From an uncultured Oribacterium sp. (GTDB lineage Bacteria; Bacillota; Clostridia; Lachnospirales; Lachnospiraceae), in assembly GCA_902485915.1 (NCBI GenBank), contig CABTMH010000206.1, positions 1 through 12,030 of the forward strand: a stretch of 12,030 nucleotides of DNA, given 5' to 3'. This document shows positions 1-6,520 of this stretch, in pieces (the stretch's first letter is position 1; every line of letters begins with the position of its first letter). Both the position numbers and the translations under genes were made by a program. The notes under the pieces are model-generated. The model was not told where the DNA came from. It saw only the letters and a program-made list of their open reading frames with translations, and made no database searches.

Positions 1-1
1 A

Positions 2-39
2 CCCCAGTACTAGTGAAGATGACCTGGTACTGGGGTTTT
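2..39 (+). terminator. Intrinsic terminator, copy 1 of an identical pair
   Basis: A 12-bp stem (arms 2-13 and 24-35, one U-G pair) closes a 10-base loop, TGAAGATGAC, and is followed by TTTT. The transcript it ends starts off the contig. All 38 bases recur exactly at 2423-2460, where they end a putative small RNA. By analogy this may be the 3' end of a second copy of that RNA. Confidence 0.75.
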
Positions 40-71
40 ACGTTGTCTGCATTTCTCTCCATGGCACGTCC

Positions 72-92
72 GAAATTTCACAGAAATTTCAC
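72..92. promoter_or_regulatory. Two tandem GAAATTTCAC boxes upstream of a promoter
   Basis: GAAATTTCAC occurs at 72-81 and again at 83-92, an 11-bp period, so both boxes face the same side of the helix. GAAATTTC is itself a palindrome. The pair ends ten bases before the -35 hexamer at 103, a position suited to an activator or repressor site. The protein that might bind is unknown. Confidence 0.35.
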
Positions 93-102
93 GGGGCCTT
101 TC

Positions 103-130
103 TTGACACGAATATCGAAAAGTATATCAT
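103..130 (+). promoter_or_regulatory. Sigma-A type promoter of the membrane protein gene
   Basis: TTGACA at 103-108 is a perfect -35 and TATCAT at 125-130 matches the -10 in five of six positions; the spacer is 16 bases. Transcription would start near 137, leaving a leader of about 28 bases with the AGAGG ribosome site at 154-158. Confidence 0.6.
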
Positions 131-164
131 GTAGTTCGTTGCATCAAGACAAAAGAGGCATCCT

Positions 165-1019
165 ATGGAATATTTCAACTACATCGAACATTACTTCGAC
201 ATGGCATCCGCTGTGCCATTTTTCCTCGTTTCTCTCGCCGGGCTCATCCTCGTGATGGGCGTGATCCTCGCCCTCGCGCGCATCCGTCAGGAGCTCGACC
301 GTCACGGTGCGTCTTCCGTCGCCGTAGCGGCGGAGGAGGCCAATGCCGTCGACCTCGACGCACATACCCACCCGCACAGCCGTGCCCGTCGGCCGATACT
401 CAACCCGGTAGATACGCGCCCGTACGAGTTTATCGAAGCCTTCTATGAGATGGCGTTCGCAAGCACCTCGATTCTGCTTCTGCTGTCTCTTTACTACATC
501 ATCGGTGATCGCATCAATCTCCATACGGTCAATAAGGTCTGGAACCAGTACAAGGACTGGGTGCTGATCGTCTTTCTGCTCGTGTCCATGCTCGTGGACC
601 GCATCTTCGACCGCGTTCTCGTCCCGCTGCACTACATCTCCGCGCAGAAACGTGGCTCCGTACGTCTGATGGCATCGATCTATGTCATGCTCATCCTCAT
701 GTACATCCGTTTCATCTATGAAGACTACAATTACGAGAATCTGATTCTTTATTTCGTGATGCTCGTCATCGGCCGTCTCGTCTACTTCGACGTCACCTGG
801 GAGGGCTTTCGAAATGACTGCCATGGTCTTCTCAGAAACCTGCCGGTGCTCCTTCTCATGTGCGCGTACTCTGCGATCGTCGTCTGGTATGGCTTCACAT
901 CCGGCTTCCTTCTGAAGGCCAACGGTGTCATCGTGAGCACACTCATCGCGCATCTCTTTATGGACATCTGCATCTTCCTGTTCTACCGCTCACGCATATG
1001 GCGGATGTTCTTGGGATGA
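165..1019 (+). CDS. Multi-pass membrane protein of unknown function
   Basis: A 284-residue protein that I do not recognise. ATG at 165 follows AGAGG (154-158) by six bases. Hydrophobic stretches suggest about seven membrane segments, near residues 16-38, 96-114, 131-148, 166-184, 192-208, 224-243 and 253-274. Between the first and second lies a polar loop (about 40-90) rich in Arg, Asp, His and Ala. No cofactor, transport or enzyme motif is visible. It has its own promoter at 103-130 and its own terminator at 1098-1130, so it is probably transcribed alone. A long frame on the opposite strand (144-953) is full of Asp, Glu and His and looks like a shadow of this gene. Coding status is well supported by length, start and composition; function is open. 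Confidence 0.85.
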   Translation: MEYFNYIEHYFDMASAVPFFLVSLAGLILVMGVILALARIRQELDRHGASSVAVAAEEANAVDLDAHTHPHSRARRPILNPVDTRPYEFIEAFYEMAFASTSILLLLSLYYIIGDRINLHTVNKVWNQYKDWVLIVFLLVSMLVDRIFDRVLVPLHYISAQKRGSVRLMASIYVMLILMYIRFIYEDYNYENLILYFVMLVIGRLVYFDVTWEGFRNDCHGLLRNLPVLLLMCAYSAIVVWYGFTSGFLLKANGVIVSTLIAHLFMDICIFLFYRSRIWRMFLG

Positions 1020-1097
1020 CGCAGTGACGCGAAATGGCGGTGATAAGATTCAGGCAACGATGTTTTTTGAAAGAATCGACTAAACAGACAGTGGTTG

Positions 1098-1130
1098 AAG
1101 CATCTACTAGAAATGGTAGGTGCTTTTTTT
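1098..1130 (+). terminator. Intrinsic terminator after the membrane protein gene
   Basis: Arms 1098-1107 and 1116-1125 form a 10-bp stem with one G-U pair around the 8-base loop TAGAAATG. Seven T's (1124-1130) follow the stem, overlapping its last two bases. It lies about 80 bases after the stop codon at 1019. Confidence 0.85.
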
Positions 1131-1178
1131 ACGAAGTTTCGTCCGGTTGATGCCGATTATCCGCTGTGCTTCGGCAAG

Positions 1179-1219
1179 ATTCACAAAATTCCATAAGAAA
1201 GCGACTTGATTTTGTGAAT
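1179..1219. promoter_or_regulatory. Long perfect dyad just upstream of a promoter
   Basis: ATTCACAAAAT at 1179-1189 and its exact reverse complement at 1209-1219 are separated by 19 bases. The centres of the arms are 30 bp apart, about three helical turns. The dyad ends six bases before the -35 hexamer at 1225. There is no T tract, so it is not a terminator. A two-site operator for a dimeric or tetrameric regulator is the likeliest reading. The halves contain TTCACAA and TTGTGAA, which recall Rex half-sites, but the spacing is not that of a Rex operator. Confidence 0.45.
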
Positions 1220-1224
1220 ATTCG

Positions 1225-1253
1225 TTGACATTTCCGCATCGTTAAATTATGAT
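1225..1253 (+). promoter_or_regulatory. Consensus promoter for the ferredoxin remnant and TetR gene
   Basis: TTGACA (1225-1230), a 17-base spacer and TATGAT (1248-1253) form a near-perfect housekeeping promoter. Transcription should start near 1260. The dyad at 1264-1283 then lies in the first bases of the transcript. Confidence 0.8.
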
Positions 1254-1263
1254 CAAATCAATA

Positions 1264-1283
1264 TATAGGTACAGGAACCTATA
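1264..1283. promoter_or_regulatory. Operator-like inverted repeat at the transcription start
   Basis: TATAGGT (1264-1270) and ACCTATA (1277-1283) are perfect 7-base arms around ACAGGA. The site covers about +5 to +24 of the predicted transcript, where a bound repressor would block initiation. It is the right size for a TetR-family dimer, and the TetR gene at 1483 is downstream, so autorepression is plausible. The link is inferred from position only. Confidence 0.55.
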
Positions 1284-1315
1284 CAAATACCAATGTCATA
1301 AGGAGGTTAACATTT

Positions 1316-1462
1316 ATGAGCATGGACGTGAATAGAACGGAGCAGATTTCTGTCAACGTGCAGAGATATGCAGTGGCATCCATCGACTCCAAACGGTGTG
1401 TGAACTGCGGAACCTGCAGAGAGGTATCAGGTTTTATCGATGTAGAATTGATGATAAATTAA
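1316..1462 (+). pseudogene. 5' remnant of a 4Fe-4S ferredoxin-domain gene
   Basis: ATG at 1316 has a perfect AGGAGG (1301-1306) and a strong promoter. The 48-residue product carries CVNCGTC (Cys 28, 31, 34), preceded by an acidic-basic lead-in, as at the start of a bacterial 4Fe-4S ferredoxin domain, where CxxCxxCxxxCP is expected. The fourth Cys position (38) is Ser, encoded by TCA at 1427-1429, and the sequence then departs from the family, reaching TAA at 1462. It therefore looks like the first 37 codons of a redox protein, joined near 1427 to foreign, AT-richer DNA that brings the TetR gene. A functional micro-protein or leader peptide cannot be excluded: the stop lies only 20 bases before the TetR start, which suits coupled translation. 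Confidence 0.6.
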
Positions 1463-1482
1463 TTAGAGATTGGAATACACAG

Positions 1483-2109
1483 ATGAAAGAAAACGGAGCT
1501 AAAGAACGGATCATAGAAAAAGCCAACGAGCTGTTCAGACGATACGGATATGAGAAAACGGGCGTTCGAGATATAGCGGCCGCATGCGGACTGAGTGTCA
1601 GTAATGTGCAATACCACTTCCCAAAGAAAGTAAATATCATGGCAGCTGTTTACAGACAGATGCTTCAGCGATATTATGCAGAACGAAATCTGGGTATGGC
1701 TGATCAAACAGATTCTCTGGTCTCGATTATGGCCTCCGAGTATGAGTTCATCACGCGAGCATATCATGGAACTGCAAAAGACAGTTATCTTTCTTCTCTG
1801 GCCTATCCGGAAGTATGCCTCGCTTATGCAGAGAGTAGTACAGAGATGATCACAAATACACACCGGTTTCCTGATGTGAATAAAGGAACTTTACATATGA
1901 TAAACATTTCGATGTTTGGAGGACTTTATCAGACATTACAGTTTTACGAGACGCATACCAGTGAATATTCTTTCAGGGAAGCTGTATCTGCACCTATGAT
2001 AGGAAGACTTCTTTCTTTGGGCGTGGAACGAGAAGAGGCAACGGATATTCTGAAACAGGCATTTGAACTGGGAGACAAAATGATCAGTGAGTCTTCAAAG
2101 GGGATTTGA
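1483..2109 (+). CDS. TetR/AcrR-family transcriptional regulator
   Basis: A 208-residue one-component regulator. The N-terminal DNA-binding domain is clear: residues about 5-52 include an LFRRYGYEKTGVRDIAAACG stretch, then GLSVSNVQYHFPKK, the standard TetR helix-turn-helix ending in the YHF motif. The C-terminal part (about 60-208) is all-helical and would hold the ligand pocket and dimer face; nothing in it names the ligand. I chose ATG 1483 because the domain begins there; an in-frame ATG at 1396 would only add residues that overlap the ferredoxin remnant in another frame. The start has no good Shine-Dalgarno, so it may depend on ribosomes finishing the remnant at 1462. GC content is visibly lower than in the genes to the right, and codon use is more AT-rich, suggesting separate ancestry. 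The likely target is the dyad at 1264-1283; no obvious efflux partner is adjacent. Confidence 0.88.
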   Translation: MKENGAKERIIEKANELFRRYGYEKTGVRDIAAACGLSVSNVQYHFPKKVNIMAAVYRQMLQRYYAERNLGMADQTDSLVSIMASEYEFITRAYHGTAKDSYLSSLAYPEVCLAYAESSTEMITNTHRFPDVNKGTLHMINISMFGGLYQTLQFYETHTSEYSFREAVSAPMIGRLLSLGVEREEATDILKQAFELGDKMISESSKGI

Positions 2110-2189
2110 CTTCACAGCTGTTACGGTTCATTCGCCAACTGTATTCCGGCTTCTGCCTGACAGTACACGTGTGAACGGTGACACACGAC

Positions 2190-2250
2190 TGAAATAAAAA
2201 TATTTTTCGCCACGAAATATGTTGACAAAGTATCTTTTATTTCGTAGAAT
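2190..2250 (+). promoter_or_regulatory. Strong promoter with A/T-rich upstream element
   Basis: TTGACA (2222-2227), a 17-base spacer and TAGAAT (2245-2250) match consensus in eleven of twelve positions. Just upstream, 2190-2220 is rich in A and T runs, including the palindrome AAAAATATTTTT, in the place of an UP element. No ribosome site or reading frame follows; the transcript would begin near 2257 and run to the terminator at 2460. Confidence 0.75.
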
Positions 2251-2256
2251 AAAGAC

Positions 2257-2460
2257 AACAAAAGAAGAGATGCGATGGCGATGCTTCATCAAGTTGATTC
2301 TTAACTCAGTGTGATGCAGATGGTAGAAAGTCATAGGCGATGCTTCAATGATTCGAGATCTGCATTAAAAATTAAAGGGAGGGTAGCCCGATGGGATACA
2401 GAAGCCCGAATGATCAGTGAGGCCCCAGTACTAGTGAAGATGACCTGGTACTGGGGTTTT
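2257..2460 (+). ncRNA. Putative structured small RNA of about 200 nt
   Basis: A consensus promoter and an intrinsic terminator bracket about 204 bases with no credible coding frame. Visible structure: an 8-bp stem pairs ATGCAGAT (2314-2321) with ATCTGCAT (2358-2365). Inside it a second stem pairs 2329-2334 with 2348-2353 and presents AGGCGATGCTTCA in its loop. The 12-mer GGCGATGCTTCA also occurs at 2277-2288, in the loop region of a small GATG/CATC hairpin. The 3' part (2375-2422) is G/C-rich, with AGCCCGATG and AGCCCGAATG, and leads into the terminator stem at 2423. The two ends are not complementary, which argues against 6S RNA; size and motifs exclude tmRNA, RNase P RNA and SRP RNA. The raiA-motif RNA of Bacillota, an abundant RNA of similar size, is the family I would test first, but no raiA or comFC gene is nearby and I cannot confirm it by eye. 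Confidence 0.6.
2423..2460 (+). terminator. Intrinsic terminator of the small RNA, copy 2
   Basis: Identical over 38 bases to 2-39: 12-bp stem (2423-2434 with 2445-2456), loop TGAAGATGAC, then TTTT. It closes the transcript begun at the 2222-2250 promoter. The preceding base differs between copies (G here, A at base 1). Confidence 0.8.
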
Positions 2461-2519
2461 GCATTGCCTATTTTCAGAGGGGATTATCAAACGGGTTGAG
2501 GGTTTATCGATCTTTTTGA

Positions 2520-2549
2520 GGGGCGGACTGGAGGGTCTGCCCCTTTTTT
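2520..2549 (+). terminator. Second intrinsic terminator after the small RNA
   Basis: GGGGCGGAC (2520-2528) pairs with GTCTGCCCC (2535-2543), nine pairs with one G-U, around a 6-base loop, followed by six T's. It lies 60 bases past the first terminator and no gene lies between them, so it may catch read-through from the small RNA before the next gene. Confidence 0.8.
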
Positions 2550-2746
2550 CGTTGTGTACATCGGGATACCGCATTTCGGATTACAATTGCATCCAAGTTC
2601 CGCAAAAATATGTTAGAAATTGCCACAACTCTGCCACACGTATGAACTGGTACTTCCCTATGGAACACAGCTATAGTAGTAACAGGTCAGATGGCCGCCC
2701 CATGCTGACCGATGCAAACAAAAAAGTGTTCATGAGAGGAGAAGAG
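2550..2746 (+). other. Non-coding upstream region of the secreted GH5-like gene
   Basis: The open frame of the next gene continues upstream through this stretch, but the residues there are unlike protein and overlap the terminator, so it is not coding. Weak promoter candidates are TTGCAT (from about 2587) with TATGTT 16 bases on, and a TATAGT near 2672. Neither is convincing. The ribosome site AGGAG is at 2737-2741. Confidence 0.4.
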
Positions 2747-3916
2747 ATGAAAAGAAACGGATTCATCACACTCGCCCTGCTCTGTGCGATGAGCATGGCC
2801 GCTCCGGCACAGGCCGGTACCTGGCTGCAGGACGGAACAACGTGGATGTACCAGAAGGACCAGGGACAAATGGCCGCCGGGGAATGGGTACAGGATACCG
2901 ATCAGAGATGGTATTACTTCGATCAGAATGGGCGAATGCTGAGAAACAGCATAACATCGGATGGCTATGTCCTCGGAGCGGATGGTGCCTACATCCCAGG
3001 GATGGGGCAGGATCAGGATAGTGCACTATCTCCGTGGACCTATCAGCAGTTACTCGGAAGAGGCATGGATGTCGACTGGTCGAAGACGTCAAAGGGACGC
3101 AGCCTTTACCAGACGAAGGTGGTAGAGGATTTTAAATCTGCCGGAGTAGATCATGTTCGAATCCGGGTAAAGGATGACCTGACATCGGAGCAGCTTCTTA
3201 TGCTGAAACAGCAGATCACAGACTGCCTGAATCATGGAATCATACCGATTCTCGCATACCAGGCCGATGCATTCAAAAATCAGGCGAATCAGGAAACGAT
3301 ACAGGGTGTCGTGAACTGGTGGCGGACCATGGCGACATACTTTCAGTCGACGTCACATCTGCTTGCTTTCGATCTCATGATCGAGTGCACAGACGAGTTG
3401 AATAAGCGTCCGGATATTCTAAACCAGATGATCGAGCAGACGGTGACCGCGATCCGCGAAACAAATCCGGATCGAATCATCATGATGTCTCCACGGGTGC
3501 GCTCGGCCCCAGAGTATCTGTCTGAGCTGCAGGTGCCGACAAAGGGCAACGGCTATATGATGGCCGAGTGGCACTTTTACGCGTCCGGTCCTAGTAAGAC
3601 GAATCCGAAAAAGCTGTGGACGACGGGAACCGCAGAAGAGCAGCAGCTCATCTGGCAGAAAATCCAGTATGCCCTGCAGTGGCAACAGCAGACAGGGATC
3701 CCGACCTGGGTCGGAGCCTGGATGGCTGGCGACTATAATGAAGAAAACCAGTACACACTGGCGGAGCAGATCCAGTTCGCGTCCTTCGTGTGTCAGGCGC
3801 TGGACGCAGCGGGGATACCGTTTGCTGTCAACGCAGATTCTCATTTCTACAACAGAGAAGCTGGAACCTGGTACGCGGAGATGGCACCGCTCCGCCAACT
3901 GATCTGGGGAAACTAA
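2747..3916 (+). CDS. Secreted wall-binding protein with GH5-like domain, nucleophile apparently lost
   Basis: A 389-residue exported protein. ATG 2747 follows AGGAG by five bases and opens a classic signal peptide with cleavage expected after AQA (residue 23). Residues 24-82 hold aromatic and Gly-rich repeats (GTWLQDGTTWMYQ, RWYYFDQNGRM) of the choline-binding/cell-wall-binding type. Residues about 105-385 look like a GH5 (cellulase superfamily) barrel: RGMDVDW, DHVRIRV, GIIPILAY, a candidate acid/base Glu213 in FDLMIEC where the family usually has NEP, and HFYAS (276-280). At the end of the seventh strand, where GH5 has GE followed by F or W, this protein reads WVGAWMAGD, so the nucleophile position (324) appears to be Ala. 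It may be inactive, or bind sugar without cutting it, unless a nearby Asp329 or Glu332 substitutes. It ends at a bidirectional terminator. The fold call is by motif only. Confidence 0.8.
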   Translation: MKRNGFITLALLCAMSMAAPAQAGTWLQDGTTWMYQKDQGQMAAGEWVQDTDQRWYYFDQNGRMLRNSITSDGYVLGADGAYIPGMGQDQDSALSPWTYQQLLGRGMDVDWSKTSKGRSLYQTKVVEDFKSAGVDHVRIRVKDDLTSEQLLMLKQQITDCLNHGIIPILAYQADAFKNQANQETIQGVVNWWRTMATYFQSTSHLLAFDLMIECTDELNKRPDILNQMIEQTVTAIRETNPDRIIMMSPRVRSAPEYLSELQVPTKGNGYMMAEWHFYASGPSKTNPKKLWTTGTAEEQQLIWQKIQYALQWQQQTGIPTWVGAWMAGDYNEENQYTLAEQIQFASFVCQALDAAGIPFAVNADSHFYNREAGTWYAEMAPLRQLIWGN

Positions 3917-3945
3917 GTTTATAGCCGCGTGTGATCCGCACTCTC

Positions 3946-3981
3946 AAAAAGGCACCCTCCGCGATGGGAGAGTGCCTTTTT
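3946..3981. terminator. Bidirectional terminator between convergent genes
   Basis: AAAAAGGCAC (3946-3955) pairs with GTGCCTTTTT (3972-3981). After a C/A mismatch, CTCC pairs with GGAG around GCGATG. A T tract appears on both strands, so it can serve the GH5-like gene from the left and the reductase gene from the right. Confidence 0.85.
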
Positions 3982-3983
3982 CC

Positions 3984-4046
3984 AAAAGAAAAACTGCCGT
4001 GCAAGCAGATGTTTCCATCTGCTCGTGCGACAGTTCTTTCTTTTCG
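3984..4046. terminator. Long hairpin terminator of the reductase gene
   Basis: A 19-position stem (3993-4011 with 4016-4034; 17 pairs, two of them wobble, and two mismatches) closes a TTTC loop. On the minus strand it is followed by TTTTTCTTTT, which fits termination of the reductase gene whose stop is at 4098. A T-rich tract also follows on the plus strand. Confidence 0.75.
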
Positions 4047-4097
4047 CCTATAGCGATATCTGCAAAACCGAGCGGTTTATGCGTTCTGTTTTCTGCC

Positions 4098-6083
4098 TTA
4101 TGCAGCAGCCTTGGTCTCGGCTGCAGTCTCAGAGGTGCCAGCATAAGCAGCGGCGTTCTGACCTGCGATACGGCCGAATACGGTGAAGTCTGCAACAGCA
4201 TTTCCGCCGAGACGGTTTGCACCGTGTACGCCTCCGGTAACCTCACCGGCAGCATAGAGACCTGGGATCACAGCATCCTGCTCATTCAGAACCTCGGTGG
4301 AGGTGTTGATCTTCACACCACCCATGGTGTGGTGAACACCAGCGGTAACCTTGATTGCATAGTATGGAGCAGTATCAAGCGGGTTTGCGAAGGAGGTACG
4401 GTTGAAGTCCGGATCCTTCTTGTCAGCGACATAGCCGTTCCACTTCGTCATGGTCTCCTCGAAAGCAGCAGCGTCCACGCCCATCGCCTCAGCGAGTGCC
4501 TTATAATCCTCACCGGTTACGGTGTAGCCCTTCTTGATGTAGCCCTGGATAACGGCAGAAGCGTCTACCATCTTCTGGTCTACAACGAGCCATGAGTAGG
4601 AGTCGGTCTGTGCGATCTCTGCAGCAGATACGACATCACGTGTACCAACCTCATCGATGAAACGCTTACCCTCCGCGTTTACGAGGATCGCACCGTCACC
4701 ACGGAGACCCTCGGTGATGAGTGCAGCGGTATCATACTGAACAGTCGGGTGAATCTGGATCTGATCCATATCGACGGTAGCAGCACCGATCTCGGTTGCC
4801 ATCTCGATACCCTGACCCTGAATTCCAGGAGCGTTGGTGGTCATGAAGCCCTTGAGCTCCGGCTTATACTGCTCAACCATCTCGAGGTTTGCACCGAAAC
4901 CACCGGACGTCAGAACGACGGAAGCAGCATTTACGGTTACGCTGTTGCCGGTCTTGCCGGTTGCGTGGATACCCACTGCCTGATCGCCATCCATGAGGAT
5001 CTTGTCAGCGGTTGTGTCGAGAAGAAGTGTGATGTTCTCACGATCTTCGATGTTCTTCTCGAGGATCGGGATGAGGTAAGCACCGACTGCGACCGTCTTG
5101 CCGTTCTCATCTACCGGACGGTGGATACGCTTTACGGAAGCACCACCGAAGGAACCAACGTTGTGCATCTCTGCGCCGATGGTATCGAGCCAGTCGATCG
5201 CATCTGCAGACTCGCTGCAGAGGGTCTTTACGAGCTCGAAGTTGTTCAGGCCCTTGCCACCGATCATGGTGTCCAGCTCGAAGAGCTCTACAGAATCGAA
5301 GTAACCGGTTGGGTTTGCCTGATAATCTGCGTACTGCTTCTCGACGGTCTCTGCAAGAGCAGTGATGTCTGCATTGTCCGCATACTTCTCCTTCGCTGTT
5401 GCAAGCTTCGCCTCAACACCGGCATCCTCACCGAACTCGTTCTCATCCTGCCACTTGGTCTTCGCAGCATTGAGACCACCGGTTGCACGTACGGAGTTAC
5501 CGCCGACCATCGCCTGGGACTCCACGAGGACGACCGTCTTACCAGCGTCTGCTGCCTCGATCGCTGCAGTCATACCAGCACCGCCGGCACCGACGATAAC
5601 GACATCTGCATCGAGTGTCTGATCCTCTGCCTTCGCAGCAGCGGCGATCTCGTTCTCGAAATCAGCCGGATCGAAACCAGCGCTCTTGATCGCTGCCTTT
5701 ACAGCCTCGATGATGGCGTTGGATGTGTTGGTCGCACCGGAAACGGCGTCTACCTTTACACTGTTGTTCTCGATCATCGCGGATGGAATCTCAGCGATGG
5801 CCTTATCACCGATACCCTCGGTCTCCTGCTGCTCGGTAACCTCGATCTTGTAGAGCTTATCCTTCGTCATGGTAACCTCTACCGTTACGTCACCGTTGTT
5901 TCCCTTCGCTGTACCGGTCGCGGTCACAGCGTCTGCAGGAATCTCGCCTGCTGCCTCTGTCGCAGCTGCGGTGGTCGCTGCCTCTGTCGCAGCTGCCGTC
6001 GTCTCGGTCTTGCTGGAACCACACGCTGTCACCAGAAGGCTGGCAGCTGCTGCGAATCCAAGCACCAGATTCATTTTTTTCAT
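4098..6083 (-). CDS. Flavocytochrome c-type fumarate reductase lipoprotein with FMN-binding domain
   Basis: A 661-residue extracytoplasmic reductase. ATG at 6083 has GAGAGAGG upstream. Residues 1-21 are a lipoprotein signal with lipobox LVTAC (Cys21). An Ala/Thr/Glu linker follows to about 50. Residues about 52-135 form an FMN_bind domain with SGATNTS (115-121), in which ApbE-type transferases attach FMN to Thr118. An FAD-binding domain begins at VVIVGAGGAG (161-170) and ends with GANRLGGNAVADFTVFGRIAG (split at 621-640). Residues matching the Shewanella Fcc3 active site are all present: His445, Thr457-Glu458, Arg461, Arg482, His584/585 in HHTMGG and Arg624. I therefore favour fumarate or a similar enoate as acceptor; urocanate and other acceptors remain possible. 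There is no heme domain, so electrons presumably reach FMN from a membrane donor. It diverges from ribU, has a structured leader, and ends with an Ala-rich tail (649-661). Confidence 0.9.
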   Translation of the reverse strand: MKKMNLVLGFAAAASLLVTACGSSKTETTAAATEAATTAAATEAAGEIPADAVTATGTAKGNNGDVTVEVTMTKDKLYKIEVTEQQETEGIGDKAIAEIPSAMIENNSVKVDAVSGATNTSNAIIEAVKAAIKSAGFDPADFENEIAAAAKAEDQTLDADVVIVGAGGAGMTAAIEAADAGKTVVLVESQAMVGGNSVRATGGLNAAKTKWQDENEFGEDAGVEAKLATAKEKYADNADITALAETVEKQYADYQANPTGYFDSVELFELDTMIGGKGLNNFELVKTLCSESADAIDWLDTIGAEMHNVGSFGGASVKRIHRPVDENGKTVAVGAYLIPILEKNIEDRENITLLLDTTADKILMDGDQAVGIHATGKTGNSVTVNAASVVLTSGGFGANLEMVEQYKPELKGFMTTNAPGIQGQGIEMATEIGAATVDMDQIQIHPTVQYDTAALITEGLRGDGAILVNAEGKRFIDEVGTRDVVSAAEIAQTDSYSWLVVDQKMVDASAVIQGYIKKGYTVTGEDYKALAEAMGVDAAAFEETMTKWNGYVADKKDPDFNRTSFANPLDTAPYYAIKVTAGVHHTMGGVKINTSTEVLNEQDAVIPGLYAAGEVTGGVHGANRLGGNAVADFTVFGRIAGQNAAAYAGTSETAAETKAAA

Positions 6084-6129
6084 CTCTTTTTTCCTCTCTC
6101 TATTTCTGCCAATGCTTCCACTTGACACC

Positions 6130-6175
6130 GGAGCCTTTACGTAGCGGAGCGGCGTAGATGCGCGCATCCGGCTCC
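6130..6175 (-). promoter_or_regulatory. Structured leader upstream of the reductase gene
   Basis: GGAGCC (6130-6135) pairs with GGCTCC (6170-6175). Inside lie two more helices: TACG (6138-6141) with CGTA (6153-6156), and the 12-base palindrome GATGCGCGCATC (6157-6168). Together they can fold as a three-way junction in the leader, about 45 bases before the start codon. A weak promoter candidate further upstream on the minus strand is TATAGT near 6209-6214. I do not recognise a known riboswitch class here. Confidence 0.4.
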
Positions 6176-6358
6176 TTTTGATATTTTTTTGTCATTGGCG
6201 TGGACTACTATAACATAGAGTGATTCTTTCGTAAATCCATTTAAGTCTAAAAAACGGCTTTCGTAAGTAAAAAAAGTTGTGATTTTTTTAATAAGCGCCT
6301 GTGTCAGCAGAAATCGGGCGGCGCAGGATGTAGACATTAGCCCAGGGAGAAAAAGGGC

Positions 6359-6387
6359 TTGCGCATCGCGGTGGCATCCGCTAGAAT
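6359..6387 (+). promoter_or_regulatory. Promoter of the FMN riboswitch-ribU transcript
   Basis: TTGCGC (6359-6364), a 17-base spacer and TAGAAT (6382-6387). The -10 is good and the -35 moderate. The start site would be near 6394, about 14 bases before the aptamer. Confidence 0.6.
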
Positions 6388-6407
6388 GTAGACGTAATCA
6401 AAAAGAG

Positions 6408-6520
6408 TTCTTCAGGGCGAGGTGCGATTCCTCACTGGCGGTAAAGTCCGCGACCCTGCTCATCCGGGCAGGCTGAATCGGTGAAACTCCGGTACCAACA
6501 GTATAGTCTGGATGGAAGAA
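6408..6520 (+). ncRNA. FMN riboswitch (RFN element) aptamer
   Basis: The conserved RFN blocks appear in order: AGGGCGAGGTG, CCTCACTGGCGGTAAAG, TCCGCGA, GGCTGAATCGGTGAAACTCC, CAACAGTATAGTCTGGATGG and AAGAAGAG. P1 pairs TTCTTC (6408-6413) with GAAGAA (6515-6520). The aptamer binds flavin mononucleotide, and the terminator at 6545-6574 follows as expression platform. CAGGG at 6413-6417 could pair with CCCTG in the terminator's 5' arm as an antiterminator when FMN is absent; that part is inference. High FMN would then stop transcription before ribU. Confidence 0.97.
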